The notes under the pieces are model-generated. The model saw only the letters and a list, made by a program, of their open reading frames with translations, did no database searches and was not told where the DNA came from. Position numbers and translations under genes: made by a program. From UBA668 sp039796575 (GTDB lineage: Bacteria > Actinomycetota > Acidimicrobiia > Acidimicrobiales > Ilumatobacteraceae), in assembly GCA_039796575.1 (NCBI GenBank), contig JBDKJP010000065.1:16529-80528 (forward strand): a stretch of 64,000 nucleotides of DNA, read 5' to 3'. Positions 9,773 through 19,285 of this stretch are shown piece after piece. Every line of letters starts with the position of its first letter. Within the stretch, counting starts at the first letter, position 1.

Positions 9773-9778
9773 TAGCCT
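9773..9778 (+). promoter_or_regulatory. putative -10 (TAGCCT) of the YihY-family gene
   Basis: TAGCCT ends 8 nt before the ATG at 9787; no Shine-Dalgarno in between. Confidence 0.45.
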
Positions 9779-9786
9779 CTGGCCCG

Positions 9787-10662
9787 ATGGCCCGCTCGAA
9801 CTGGACGACGCACCGACGCGTGCTCGACGTGCGCCGTCGCTGGCCGCTCGCGAACACGGTCGTCACCGCGATCGATCGCTTCACGCGTCACCGCACCGGA
9901 CGCAACAGCGCGCTCGTCGCCCACTACGGGTTCCTGTCGGTGTTCCCGTTGATGTTGGTGTTCACCACCATCCTCGGCTTCGTGCTCCAGGACAACGTCG
10001 AGCTGCAGCAACGCATCATCGAGTCAGTGCTCGCCAACTTCCCCATCATCGGCAGCGAGCTCGAGCAGGACCCGACGGTGCTGCGCGGCAGCGTGTGGCT
10101 GTTGGTCTTCGGTCTCCTCACCGCGCTGTGGGCGGGTCTGAAGGCGTTCAACGTGCTGCAGATGGCGCTCGACGACATCGCCGACGTGCCGATCGACGAG
10201 CGGCCGAACATGATCGAGGTGCGGTTGCGGTCGCTCATCGCGATCGTGGTCATCGGCACGGCGCAGATCGCCGCGGCCGCACTCACCGGCCTGGTCAGCG
10301 CGACGCGCACCGAGTGGGGCAGCCGCATCTGGTTGCTCGTCGGCACCCTTGCCATCAACACCGGTGCCGTCGGCGCCACCTACCACTGGTTGTGCACCCG
10401 GCGGCCGTCGTTGCGGGCGTTGTTCCCCGGGGCGTTGTTCAGCGGCTTCGCCTTCACGCTGTTCCAGTTGGCGGGTGCCACGTTGATGACCCGGGCCATC
10501 GTGCGCGCCAACCCGATCTACGGGTCGTTCGCCACCGTGATCGGGCTGATGTTCTGGCTGGGGCTGCACTCGATGGCGGCGCTGCTGGGCGCGGAGCTGA
10601 ACCGTTCGCTCCCCATCCGCGCCTACGACGACGACCTCGACCGCCACGACGAGCTCCTCTGA
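9787..10662 (+). CDS. YihY/BrkB-family membrane protein
   Basis: 291-aa inner-membrane protein with about six hydrophobic helices. The N-terminal segment ALVAHYGFLSVFPLMLVFTT matches the conserved first helix of the YihY/UPF0761 family, and the later HSMAALLGAELN matches its last helix. The family is sometimes mis-annotated as ribonuclease BN; no nuclease motif is present. Function unknown. A distant second member lies at 41720-42703. Confidence 0.85.
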   Translation: MARSNWTTHRRVLDVRRRWPLANTVVTAIDRFTRHRTGRNSALVAHYGFLSVFPLMLVFTTILGFVLQDNVELQQRIIESVLANFPIIGSELEQDPTVLRGSVWLLVFGLLTALWAGLKAFNVLQMALDDIADVPIDERPNMIEVRLRSLIAIVVIGTAQIAAAALTGLVSATRTEWGSRIWLLVGTLAINTGAVGATYHWLCTRRPSLRALFPGALFSGFAFTLFQLAGATLMTRAIVRANPIYGSFATVIGLMFWLGLHSMAALLGAELNRSLPIRAYDDDLDRHDELL

Positions 10663-10715
10663 CCCACCGAACCCGCCCTTGGTCGGGTCCGTTTCGTGCC
10701 ATTTCCGGCTCACTA

Positions 10716-10771
10716 CGGACCCACGGGTGGGAATCACGCCATCCCTGGCGCGAACCGGACCCGTGGGTCCG
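10716..10771. repeat. 13-bp inverted repeat downstream of the YihY gene
   Basis: CGGACCCACGGGT (10716-10728) and its exact reverse complement (10759-10771) flank a 30-nt loop, 54 nt after the YihY stop. Candidate terminator or operator for the following VOC gene; no T-tract. Confidence 0.6.
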
Positions 10772-10815
10772 AAAAGCGACATGGGGAGGGGCGGCACCGG
10801 CGCGAGACTGCGGGC

Positions 10816-11187
10816 ATGGTGCGACTGGGGACGGTGGTGATGGGCGCCGACGACGTCGGCCGCGCGGTGGGCTTCTGGCGCGAGGTGCTCGGCTACGACG
10901 TGGTGGCGTTCCCCGACGCCGACGACGAGTTCACCATCCTGGTACCGCCCGACAAGGTGGGGACGCGTGTCGCGTTCCACCGCAGCACGGTGCCGGTGCA
11001 GGAACGCCCGCGGGTGCACCTCGATCTCGTCACCGACAGCGCCGACGAACAGGCGGCCGAGGTGGCGCGTTTGATCGCCCTCGGCGCGGTGCGGGTGGCG
11101 TGGGATTACCCCACCGACCCCGACTTCGTGGTGCTCGCCGACACCGAGGGCAACCGGTTCTGCGTCATCGACGCCAGCCACCCCTGA
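10816..11187 (+). CDS. VOC/glyoxalase-fold protein
   Basis: 123-aa single-domain vicinal-oxygen-chelate protein, with the usual beta-alpha-beta opening (VVMGADDVGRAVGFWREVLGYDVV) and the end VVLADTEGNRFCVID. Proteins of this size dimerise to form one or two metal sites. No substrate can be assigned. ATG 10816 is preceded at 6 nt by GAGACT. Confidence 0.75.
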   Translation: MVRLGTVVMGADDVGRAVGFWREVLGYDVVAFPDADDEFTILVPPDKVGTRVAFHRSTVPVQERPRVHLDLVTDSADEQAAEVARLIALGAVRVAWDYPTDPDFVVLADTEGNRFCVIDASHP

Positions 11188-11221
11188 CCCACACCCCGCC
11201 GTCGAGGGTTGCGCGGGTCAG
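11184..11221. terminator. hairpin shared by convergent VOC and SRPBCC genes
   Basis: CTGACCC (11184-11190) pairs with GGGTCAG (11215-11221); each arm contains a stop codon of one of the two convergent genes. Possible bidirectional terminator without a U-tract. Confidence 0.4.
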
Positions 11222-11697
11222 GCGGAGGGGGTGGCGGTGACGATCTGCTCGATGCGCTCGAGCGTCTTGGTCATCGAGTCGATGACCTTCGACCGCATGT
11301 TGCGCACGGCCCGCGGGTGGGCCTCCTGCGTGATGTCCCACGTCTCGCGCACGAGGGTGCCGCCGTCCTGCGGCTCGAGCTCGTAGCGCCAGATGCGGCC
11401 GCCGGCGAACCACCGCATGAACGAGATCGACGGGCGGGGCTGCCACGCGATGCGACGGTTCTCCTCGAACTCCACGACGGTGCTGACCATCGAGTACGGG
11501 ACGCCCATCTTCATCGACATGCCGAACTTCGAGCCGAGCGCCAGGCGCTGCGAGCCCTCGCTGGCGCCCTGCACGGTGCCGGAGCCGTCGATCTCCTTGT
11601 GGCGGGCCGGGTCGGCGAGCAGATCGAAGATCGCGGCGGCGGGCGCCGGGACGAAACGTTCGACGGAAGCGAGGTCGGGGGAATCGGTGCTGGTCAC
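11218..11697 (-). CDS. SRPBCC (START-like) family protein
   Basis: 159-aa protein with the polyketide-cyclase/START-like pattern: SVERFVPAPAAAIFDLLADPARHKEIDGSG at the N-terminus, then alternating strands and a C-terminal helix (KVIDSMTKTLERIEQIV). Such proteins bind hydrophobic ligands in a deep cavity. GTG 11697 gives the domain's normal N-terminus. Ligand unknown. Confidence 0.75.
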   Translation of the reverse strand: MTSTDSPDLASVERFVPAPAAAIFDLLADPARHKEIDGSGTVQGASEGSQRLALGSKFGMSMKMGVPYSMVSTVVEFEENRRIAWQPRPSISFMRWFAGGRIWRYELEPQDGGTLVRETWDITQEAHPRAVRNMRSKVIDSMTKTLERIEQIVTATPSA

Positions 11698-11797
11698 GGG
11701 GCGTGCAACCGCACGGTCCCCGATCGCATTCCTCCGATTCGTGATCGCCTTCGTCGGATTCGTCAAGAAACTGTGCGAGCGTGCCGATGAAAAGGAC

Positions 11798-14068
11798 ATG
11801 TTCGGACTTCGGCGCGCTCTCCTCGCGTGCGCCCTCACGGCGGTCGCCGTGGCGGGTGTGGTGCCGACCGTCGCCCCCGAGCCCGTGGCCGAGGCGGCCG
11901 ACGCGCCGTGGACCATTCCCACGTCGCCGCCGCGCTGCACCACCACGCAGGCGAACAACGGTGACGTCGCCGGCTGCGTGTTGATGGCCGGCGCCGAGCT
12001 GCCCGACGCACGTGGCTGGCCGCGGGCGCCGTTCCCCGAGCCGGAGAACCCGACCGTGGTGGCGTGGGTCGATCTCGGTGTCGGCTCGAACGACACGACG
12101 GTGGCGAAGGTGCAGGAAGCGCTGAACAAGGCCGGCGCCACGCTGGTGGCCGACGGCGCGTTCGGGCAGCAGACCCTGGCCGCGGTGAAGGCCTACCAGT
12201 ACGCCAACACGCTGCCGGTCACGGGTGTGGTCGATCAGACGATGGCCACCAAGCTCGGGGTGCAGCGCACCACGGGTGGCACGTTCCCCCCGAAGGGGTG
12301 GACCTGGCTCGGCTGGGGCTACAACGGCAGCCCGGCCCTCGCCGCGTTCGAGCAGCAGCTCGTCGGCAACGCCAAGCCGATCGGTGCGATGCGGGTGGGC
12401 CAGCTGCGGTCGTTCAAGGACGCGCTGCCGCTGTTCGAGGGCTTCTACGCCGAGATCCAGCGCAAGGGCTACGTCATCAACGACGGTGGCACCTGGGTGT
12501 TCCGGTGCACGGCCAGCACGCGCAAGGACTGTGCCGGTCAGACCCGGTACTCGCTCTCGAACCATGCGTTCGGGTTGGCGAGCGACATCAACACGGTGAA
12601 GAACCCGATGGTGCGCTACTACGCACTCGACCTGGTCACGGCGTGCAGCACACCGATGAAGACCGACATGCCGCGCTGGGTGGTGCAGACCGCCGAGAAG
12701 TGGGGTCTCTACTGGGGCGGCTATGCGTGGAGCAGCGGCTGCCAGACGCCCACACAGTGGCGGTCGTCGGTGGTGCGCGACCCGATGCACTTCGAGTTCA
12801 ACGGCACCCCCGCGCAGGCGCAGGCCATCCTTCGCCGCAACCTCGGTTCGGGCAAGTGCATCGACGTGGTGAACGAGGCCGGCGTGCAGGTGAACTGGTG
12901 CCTGATGGCCGGCGAGGTGCCGCCCGCCGGCACCCGTGTCGCCATCACCACCGCCCCGCCGTCCGGTGCGACCGCTGCGCTGGTGAACATCGTGACGACG
13001 AACGTGCAGGCGCCCGGCTGGCTCGCCGCCGAGGACTGCGCCGCTCGCCCCGCCGGCCCGCGGCCGTGGTCGACGGGCAACGTGCGCACCGGACGAACCA
13101 CGTCGGCGACGGCGGTGGTGCCGCTCGACAGCAAGGGCCGGTTCTGCATCTACCAGTCGTCGGCGTTCCATCTGGTGGTCGATGTGCAGGGCTACTTCGC
13201 CCCGTCGGCGGCCGCGCCCACGGGCAACCTGTTCACGCCCGTCACGCCCATCCGCACGGTCGACACCCGCACCAGCACCTCGTGCACACCCGAGGGCGTC
13301 TGCTTCGCGCCGGCGCCGGTGACGGGTCTCACCGAGGTGATGAGCAACGCGCCCACCGCCGCGGTGCCCGTCGCGACGATGGCGAACATCACCGTGGTCG
13401 GCCCCGCAGGTCCCGGTTACACGGTGGCGGGGGCGTGCGACGTGCTCGCGCCCGGCGCGCAGCGCTACAGCAACGTGAACTTCACCCATCTCGATCCGGC
13501 CACGGCGAACATGGCGGTGGTGCCGACGCGCAGCACCGAGCTCGGCGCACAGTTCTGCGAGTTCACGACGCGCGACAGCCATCAGGTCATCGACGTCACC
13601 GGCTTCTTCGCGCCGCCCTCCCCCGGCGCACTGGGGTACACGGCGCTCACCCCCTCGCGTCTCGTCGACACCCGCCGCTGCTGGACCGACCCGGTCACAA
13701 AGCTCGAGCGGTGCGCGATGTCGAACGCGGCCGGCAGTGTGCTGCGCATCGCCGCGCCGACCGGTGCGTCGGCGGTGCTGGTGAACCTGATCGCGGTGAA
13801 CTCCACCACACCGGGCGAGCTCACCCCTGCGGCATGTTCGGCGTTCACGGCCAACAAGCCGGTGGCGCCCGCGGTGCAGGCGGTGGTCGGTGGCGCGGTG
13901 GCCAACCTCGCAGCCGTGCCGGTCGACCCCGACGGCACGTTCTGCGTCAAGGTGTCGACGCAGATGCACGTCGTGGTCGACCTCGTCGGCACGTTCGGGT
14001 TGACGGCCGACCTGCGCTACGTGACGGTCACGCCGTCGCGCCTGCTCGACACTCGCCCAGGGACGTGA
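11798..14068 (+). CDS. secreted VanY-like D-Ala-D-Ala carboxypeptidase with peptidoglycan-binding domain and VDTR repeats
   Basis: 756-aa exported protein. A signal peptide (residues 1-35, ending in an Ala-rich site) is followed by a Cys-containing segment, a PG_binding_1-type domain near 95-155 (VQEALNKAGATLVADGAFGQQTLAAVKAYQ), and an M15-type zinc peptidase domain. The zinc ligands are His256 and Asp263 (SNHAFGLASD) and His331 (DPMHFEF). The C-terminal 400 residues hold three modules, each with a (V/L)TP-R--DTR motif at about residues 486, 621 and 749. The predicted role is trimming of peptidoglycan stem peptides, with the repeats giving surface or wall attachment. The 3' end overlaps the convergent GH3 gene by 41 nt. 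Confidence 0.85.
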   Translation: MFGLRRALLACALTAVAVAGVVPTVAPEPVAEAADAPWTIPTSPPRCTTTQANNGDVAGCVLMAGAELPDARGWPRAPFPEPENPTVVAWVDLGVGSNDTTVAKVQEALNKAGATLVADGAFGQQTLAAVKAYQYANTLPVTGVVDQTMATKLGVQRTTGGTFPPKGWTWLGWGYNGSPALAAFEQQLVGNAKPIGAMRVGQLRSFKDALPLFEGFYAEIQRKGYVINDGGTWVFRCTASTRKDCAGQTRYSLSNHAFGLASDINTVKNPMVRYYALDLVTACSTPMKTDMPRWVVQTAEKWGLYWGGYAWSSGCQTPTQWRSSVVRDPMHFEFNGTPAQAQAILRRNLGSGKCIDVVNEAGVQVNWCLMAGEVPPAGTRVAITTAPPSGATAALVNIVTTNVQAPGWLAAEDCAARPAGPRPWSTGNVRTGRTTSATAVVPLDSKGRFCIYQSSAFHLVVDVQGYFAPSAAAPTGNLFTPVTPIRTVDTRTSTSCTPEGVCFAPAPVTGLTEVMSNAPTAAVPVATMANITVVGPAGPGYTVAGACDVLAPGAQRYSNVNFTHLDPATANMAVVPTRSTELGAQFCEFTTRDSHQVIDVTGFFAPPSPGALGYTALTPSRLVDTRRCWTDPVTKLERCAMSNAAGSVLRIAAPTGASAVLVNLIAVNSTTPGELTPAACSAFTANKPVAPAVQAVVGGAVANLAAVPVDPDGTFCVKVSTQMHVVVDLVGTFGLTADLRYVTVTPSRLLDTRPGT
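13240..14068 (+). repeat. three VDTR-motif protein repeats
   Basis: Coding repeats with the core TP(I/S)R(T/L)(V/L)DTR at about 13243, 13648 and 14026, spaced roughly 380-405 nt (about 130 residues). The same motif recurs in many actinobacterial surface proteins. Confidence 0.75.
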
Positions 14069-16421
14069 GCTGACGCGACGACGTGCCGACGCACACGGTG
14101 TGCGTGCCCGGCACGGTGGCCCACGTCTGCTCCGCGGGGTCCCATCGCTGGAACGCGCGAGGCGGGAGGTCGATGCGGACGGTGCTCACCCCACCGGCGT
14201 CGAGCGTGACCTTCGCGAACCCCTGCAGCGTGCGGACCGGCCGCCCGGGCAGTCGTTCCTGCGGTTCGACGTACACCTGCACCACCGTGCTCCCGGTGCG
14301 GTGACCGGTGTTGCGCACGGTGACGTCGACCGACGCACCGGCGGTGGTGTCGCCCTGCACGTCGCCGATGTCGAGCGACCAGGTGGTGTAGCCGAGACCG
14401 TGACCGAAGGGGAACAGCGGCTCGATGCCCTCCTGGTCGTACCAGCGGTGACCGATGAGCAACCCCTCGCCGTAGGCCATGTGGTCGTGTGCGCCGGGGT
14501 AGTACGTGAACGCGGGCGTGTCCTCCAGGCGGCGCGGGAACGTGACCGGGAGGCGGCCACCGGGCTCGGCCTCGCCGTACAGCACCTGGCCGAGCGCGGT
14601 GCCGAACTCCTCACCGGGGAACCACGTCCACAGCACGGCCGCCACGTCGTCGAGCCACGGCATCGCGACCGGTGACCCGGCGTTCACGACGACGACGGTG
14701 TTCGGGTTGGCCGCGGCGACGCGGCGGATGAGCTCGTCCTGCTCACCCGGCAGCGCGAGCGTGGTGCGGTCCTCGCCCTCGGTCTCCCAGTCGGCGTTGG
14801 TGCCGACGACCACGACGGCCACGGGCGCCTCGGCGGCGGCCGCGACCGCACGGTCGAGGAGGTCGCCCGACGGCGGCGGTGCGGCACCGACGGCCAGGCC
14901 GCGCAGCTGACCGCGCTCCACCTCGCCGAGGTCGATCTCGATCTGGCGCGACACGCCGGCCTCGCACGGCACGGTGACGCGGATCTCGGGGCTGCCGAGC
15001 CCGAAGTACGAGCCGCCCACCTGCGGCACGGAGAGGTCGACGATCACCTCGCCGTCGATGCGCAGCACGGTCGGCCCGACCGACGTGAGGCTCACGGTCC
15101 AGTCGCCGTCGGCGTCGGGGGTGAACGTGCCACCGAAGTGCGCGGTGAACGAACGGCGGTCGATGCCGGGAGCCGGCGGGTCCATCCAGAGGAACGTGAG
15201 CCGGTCGTGCAACGCGGTGCCGGTGTTGCCGTGCAGGTCGGTGTAGCGCGCCTCGAACGACCCGCGCATCGGGGCGAGTCGCTTCTCGATGCGGCAGCCG
15301 GGCTCGTGCCGGGCGACGGTGCCGCGCTGTTGCAGCGCGCCGAGCGGCAGCACCTTCCGCTCGGGCCGCACCTGCGCGCTGCCGCCACCCTGGATCTGCC
15401 CGCGGTCGGAGTTCGGGCCGAGCAGCGCGACCTGTGCGTCGGCGGCCAGCGGCAGCAAGCCGTTGTCGTTCTTCAGCAGCACCATGCCGGCGATGGCGGC
15501 GCGGCGGATGACGTCGCGGGTCTCGGGCGAGTCGTCGGTGGTCTCGTCGGCGGTGTCGTCGAACACGCCCGCCCAGTCGAACAGGCGCAGCAGGCGACGC
15601 ACCGATTCATCGAGGCGCGCCTCGGTGGTGCGGCCCGCGGCGAGCTCGCGGTGCAGCGCCTCGCCGCGCTCGCGCGGCGGCCCGGGCATCTCGAGGTCGA
15701 GGCCGGCCTCGAGCGAGTTCGCGGCGCTGTGCGTGCCGAACCAGTCGCTGATGACGACGCCGTCGAAGCCCCACTGGTCGCGCAGCACGCCGCGCAGCAG
15801 CTCGTGGTGCTCGCTCGCGTGCACGCCGTTGATGCGGTTGTACGAGCTCATCACCGCCTTCACGTCGGCGCCGCCGTCGGCGACCGGCCGGACCGTCGCT
15901 TCGAAGGGCGCGAGGTAGAGCTCGCGCAGGGTGACGTCGTCGACGTCGCTGGAGATGGTGTGGCGTTCGTGCTCGGTGTCGTTGGCCACGAAGTGCTTGA
16001 TGCAGCACGCGACCCGCTGCGACTGCACACCGCGCACGTACGCGACCGCGGTGGCGGTGGTGAGCACGGGGTCTTCGCTCATGCATTCGAAGTTGCGGCC
16101 GCCGATGGGCGTGCGGTGCAGGTTCACCGTGGGGGCGAGCAGCACGTGCGCGTGCTTCGAGCGGGCCTCGCGGCCGAGCGCCTCCCCCACCTCCTGCACG
16201 AGCGCCGGGTCGAACGACGCACCGAGCGCCGACGAGCACGGGAACGATGCCGACGCAGGGCCGGTCCACGAGGTGCCGCGCACGCCGGCGGGCCCGTCGG
16301 AGCAGCGCATCGCCGGCACGTCGGTGACGGCGGGTGTGTGCCAGTTGTCGGCACCGGCGACCAGTGCGATCTTCTCGTCCAGGCTGAGCGCGGCCAGCAC
16401 GGCCTCCACGTCGATGGTCAT
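14028..16421 (-). CDS. glycoside hydrolase family 3 beta-glucosidase
   Basis: 797-aa enzyme hydrolysing beta-linked glucosides or related sugars. The GH3 N-terminal barrel carries the nucleophile Asp226 in GVVISDWFGTHS, and KHFVANDTEHER is also typical. The GH3 C-terminal sandwich is interrupted by a PA14-like insertion (about residues 390-500), and a fibronectin-III-like domain ends the protein (VDVTVRNTGHRTGSTVVQVYV). No signal peptide is visible, suggesting a cytoplasmic enzyme. ATG 16421 preferred, since CAGTCT lies 6 nt upstream; an in-frame GTG at 16427 is an alternative. Confidence 0.9.
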   Translation of the reverse strand: MTIDVEAVLAALSLDEKIALVAGADNWHTPAVTDVPAMRCSDGPAGVRGTSWTGPASASFPCSSALGASFDPALVQEVGEALGREARSKHAHVLLAPTVNLHRTPIGGRNFECMSEDPVLTTATAVAYVRGVQSQRVACCIKHFVANDTEHERHTISSDVDDVTLRELYLAPFEATVRPVADGGADVKAVMSSYNRINGVHASEHHELLRGVLRDQWGFDGVVISDWFGTHSAANSLEAGLDLEMPGPPRERGEALHRELAAGRTTEARLDESVRRLLRLFDWAGVFDDTADETTDDSPETRDVIRRAAIAGMVLLKNDNGLLPLAADAQVALLGPNSDRGQIQGGGSAQVRPERKVLPLGALQQRGTVARHEPGCRIEKRLAPMRGSFEARYTDLHGNTGTALHDRLTFLWMDPPAPGIDRRSFTAHFGGTFTPDADGDWTVSLTSVGPTVLRIDGEVIVDLSVPQVGGSYFGLGSPEIRVTVPCEAGVSRQIEIDLGEVERGQLRGLAVGAAPPPSGDLLDRAVAAAAEAPVAVVVVGTNADWETEGEDRTTLALPGEQDELIRRVAAANPNTVVVVNAGSPVAMPWLDDVAAVLWTWFPGEEFGTALGQVLYGEAEPGGRLPVTFPRRLEDTPAFTYYPGAHDHMAYGEGLLIGHRWYDQEGIEPLFPFGHGLGYTTWSLDIGDVQGDTTAGASVDVTVRNTGHRTGSTVVQVYVEPQERLPGRPVRTLQGFAKVTLDAGGVSTVRIDLPPRAFQRWDPAEQTWATVPGTHTVCVGTSSRQLTSLGECRAGATA

Positions 16422-16461
16422 CGGCACAGACTGCCAGACCGCGCGCGCCCGGCGCGCCGGG

Positions 16462-17823
16462 TCAGGCGGGCGGCGGGACGCTGCGGTCGCTCACCCAGTT
16501 GCCGTGGAACCCGTAGGGCACGCGCTGGGGCAACAGCACGCGAGCGACCTCGCCACGTGAGATGTCCTGTGCATCGAGCACCACGAGCTCGGCGGTGCCC
16601 TTGGGCACGTCGTGCACGAAGGTGAGCAACCAACCGTCGTCCTCGGCGGTGGGGTTCGGTCGACTGACGAACACCGGCTCACCGCCGCCGCGACCGGCGC
16701 CGTAGGAGTGCTCGATCACCTGGCCGGTGTGCATGTCGATCTTCAGCAGCGGCCACTCGGCGCCGTCGTTGGGCGAGGCGGCGTAGCCGTAGCGGTACGG
16801 CTTCGCGGTGAGCGAGCCGCGATGGCGCGGGAACTCGACCGGGCGGTCGTCGACGACGGTGACGCTCGACGTGCGCGACGCCGGGTTGATCACCCACCGT
16901 TCGAGCCGCGCGAGGTTGTCGCCGAACGGGCCGCTGAGGTCGCCCTCGAACATGCGGTCGTACACGCAGGTGTCGATGACCATCGTGCCGTCGGGCTGGT
17001 CGAACGCGTTGAGCGGGTGGAACGTGTAGCACTCGGGTACGTCGACCCAGATGATGGCGTCGGCGTCGGCTTCACGGGGCAGCAGACCGACGCGCGAAAG
17101 CCCGCCCGGCTGCCAGCGGAACGGGAAGCGGCCGGCCATCGCGAGGTCGATGTCGACGTTGCACGGCAGGTCGTACACGACCGCGTACTGCTGGGTGAGC
17201 GACATGTCGTGGAGCATCGACATCTGCTGCATCGGGATGTCGACGGTGCGGCGCACGCGGCCGTCGGTGCCGACCACCACGTACTGCACGTGGTCGAACC
17301 ACTGGCCCCACGCGTAGACCATGGCGTGCATCTCGCCGGAGTCGGGGTCGATCTTCGGGTGCGCGGTGAACGCGGCGGGCAGGGTGCCGAAGAAGTCGTT
17401 GCGGCCGACGGTCTCGAGCTCGTAGGTGAGCTCGACCGGGCAGGCGCCGGCTTCGACCATGGCCCACGTGGTGCCGGCGAACCCGCCGACGTTGGTGTTC
17501 GGGCCGCTCGGGCTGTCGTTCCAGTTGCGGCCGGGGATGTCGGGCAGGCCGAACGCCTGGCTGTGGTTGCGCGACCCGACGTACCGGTTGCGGTACCACT
17601 CGGCCTTGCCACCACGCAGGCGCACGCCGTGCACCATGCCGTCGCCCATGAACCAGTGATGGTTGACCGGGTCGTGCACCGAGATGGGGTTCGGCCCGTT
17701 GCGCAGGTACCGGCCTTCGAGGTCGGCGGGCAGTTCACCGATGACCGGGAGGTCGAAGGCGGTGACCTCCTCGGTGACGGGCGCGTAGTTGCCCTGGAGG
17801 TAGTGGTTGGCGGTGTCGGTCAT
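16462..17823 (-). CDS. carotenoid oxygenase (CCD/RPE65 family)
   Basis: 453-aa beta-propeller non-heme iron oxygenase that cleaves carotenoids, stilbenes or related alkenes. The N-terminal LEGRYLRNGPNP and HWFMGDGMVHG motifs are typical. The four expected iron-ligand histidines are visible in AHPKID (about 155), LHDMSLT (about 203), FHPLNAF (about 267) and FHGNW (about 437). Length is normal. A G-rich GGGGGCCCCC stretch directly precedes the ATG; a TAAGGT lies about 30 nt upstream. Substrate unknown. Confidence 0.92.
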   Translation of the reverse strand: MTDTANHYLQGNYAPVTEEVTAFDLPVIGELPADLEGRYLRNGPNPISVHDPVNHHWFMGDGMVHGVRLRGGKAEWYRNRYVGSRNHSQAFGLPDIPGRNWNDSPSGPNTNVGGFAGTTWAMVEAGACPVELTYELETVGRNDFFGTLPAAFTAHPKIDPDSGEMHAMVYAWGQWFDHVQYVVVGTDGRVRRTVDIPMQQMSMLHDMSLTQQYAVVYDLPCNVDIDLAMAGRFPFRWQPGGLSRVGLLPREADADAIIWVDVPECYTFHPLNAFDQPDGTMVIDTCVYDRMFEGDLSGPFGDNLARLERWVINPASRTSSVTVVDDRPVEFPRHRGSLTAKPYRYGYAASPNDGAEWPLLKIDMHTGQVIEHSYGAGRGGGEPVFVSRPNPTAEDDGWLLTFVHDVPKGTAELVVLDAQDISRGEVARVLLPQRVPYGFHGNWVSDRSVPPPA

Positions 17824-17899
17824 CGGGGGCCCCCAGCCGTCGAGATGATCACCTGACCTTAGAACCCGAGTGACTGCTCAGCAACCGATGCGGGCGCAA

Positions 17900-19285
17900 T
17901 CATTCCGCCGGCAACGGCAGCGTGAACCCGATCTCGGCACCGCCACCCTCGGCGTTGCAGGCGAACGTGGTGCCGCCGTGGGACTCGACGATCGACTGCA
18001 CGATCGACAGCCCGAGGCCCGAGCCGGGCTTGCTGCGCATCTCGACCGATCGGTAGAAGCGGTCGAACAGATGCGGGATGTCGGACTCGACGAGGCCCGG
18101 ACCGTGGTCGCGCACCTCCACCCGACCCGCGGCGACGGTGACCTCGACCGGGCCGTCGTCGGAGAACTTGCACGCGTTGTCGACCAGGTTCTGCAGTGCC
18201 CGTTCGAGCGCCATCGGGCGACCGTCGAGCAGCGAGTCGTCGGCCACCACCTGCACGTCGCGACCGAAGCGGCGGCGGGCGCGGGCGGCGGCACGTTCGG
18301 CCACGTCGCCGAGCCGCACCGACTGGACGAGCTCGTCGTCGCGGCGGTCGGTGGCGAGCTCGACCAGTTCGTTGACCAGATCGGTGAGCTCGCGGGTCTC
18401 GCTGTCGAGGTCGGCGAGCACCTGTTCGCGCTGTTCGCTCGTGAGGCTGTCGTTGCGGCGACGCAGCACCGACACGTTGGTGCGCAGGCTGGTGAGCGGC
18501 GTGCGCAGTTCGTGACCGGCGTCCTGCACCAGCTGCTGCTGTTCCTGCTTGCTGCGCTGCAGCGCGTCGAGCATCCCGCTGAACGCGCGGCCGAGCTGCC
18601 CGGTCTCGTCGTTGCCGTCGACCGGGACGGGCACGTCGAGGCGGCCGGTGGTGGCCACTTCACCGGCTGCTGCGGTGAGGTCCTCCAGACGGCGGGTGAC
18701 CTGTCGGGCGATGAACCAGCCGGCGAGCAGCGAGATCGTGGTGACCAGCAGCACCGCGACGATCATGCTGTGCAGGATGCGTTCGAGCGCCTGCTCGCCT
18801 TCGCGCAGCGACCGTGCCAACTGCACCGCACCGTCCTCGTACTTCACGGTGAGCACCCGGAACGGTTCGCCGTCGACCTCGATCTCGTGGTGCGCTTCCG
18901 CGTTCGGGTCGGTAGAGGCGGCGACGGCGAGGTCGGCGTCGGTGACGGGCAGCTCGCCCGACTCGGGCGACACGAGCACGTTGCCCTCGGCGTCGATGAT
19001 CTGCACCAGCACCTGTTCGAAGCTGCGCGGGCGGCCGTGGCCGGGGCCGCGCCCGTCGCCGGAGCCGGAGCCGGGGCCGGGCATGAAGCCGTCGCCGTCA
19101 CCGTCGAGGTCGAAGCCGCCGCCCGGCCCGCGCTCGTTGATCATCGCGGCCGCGGCCTCGAGCGAGGCATCGACGGTCTCGTTCAGCTCGTGACGGGTGG
19201 TGGTGTACGACGCGACGCCGATGGCGACGGTGGCCGTGGCGGCCAGCGCTGCCAGCAGCAGCACGATCTTGACGCGCAGGCTCAC
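17900..19285 (-). CDS. two-component sensor histidine kinase (MprB/BaeS type)
   Basis: 461-aa membrane kinase. TM1 near 5-27, an extracytoplasmic loop rich in Gly/Asp (residues about 50-80) and acidic stretches, TM2 near 160-182, a HAMP segment, DHp with phospho-acceptor His258 in GHELRTPLTSLR, and a HATPase domain with N-box (QNLVDNACKFS) and DHGPGLV and GSGLGLSIV boxes. The GTG start overlaps the response regulator stop as GTGA, so the two are translationally coupled. Predicted to sense an envelope signal and phosphorylate the partner below. Confidence 0.9.
   Translation of the reverse strand: MSLRVKIVLLLAALAATATVAIGVASYTTTRHELNETVDASLEAAAAMINERGPGGGFDLDGDGDGFMPGPGSGSGDGRGPGHGRPRSFEQVLVQIIDAEGNVLVSPESGELPVTDADLAVAASTDPNAEAHHEIEVDGEPFRVLTVKYEDGAVQLARSLREGEQALERILHSMIVAVLLVTTISLLAGWFIARQVTRRLEDLTAAAGEVATTGRLDVPVPVDGNDETGQLGRAFSGMLDALQRSKQEQQQLVQDAGHELRTPLTSLRTNVSVLRRRNDSLTSEQREQVLADLDSETRELTDLVNELVELATDRRDDELVQSVRLGDVAERAAARARRRFGRDVQVVADDSLLDGRPMALERALQNLVDNACKFSDDGPVEVTVAAGRVEVRDHGPGLVESDIPHLFDRFYRSVEMRSKPGSGLGLSIVQSIVESHGGTTFACNAEGGGAEIGFTLPLPAE

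Noticed and set aside
9787..10662. Annotation as ribonuclease BN
   Set aside because: The YihY family was historically mislabelled; the sequence has only membrane helices and no nuclease residues.
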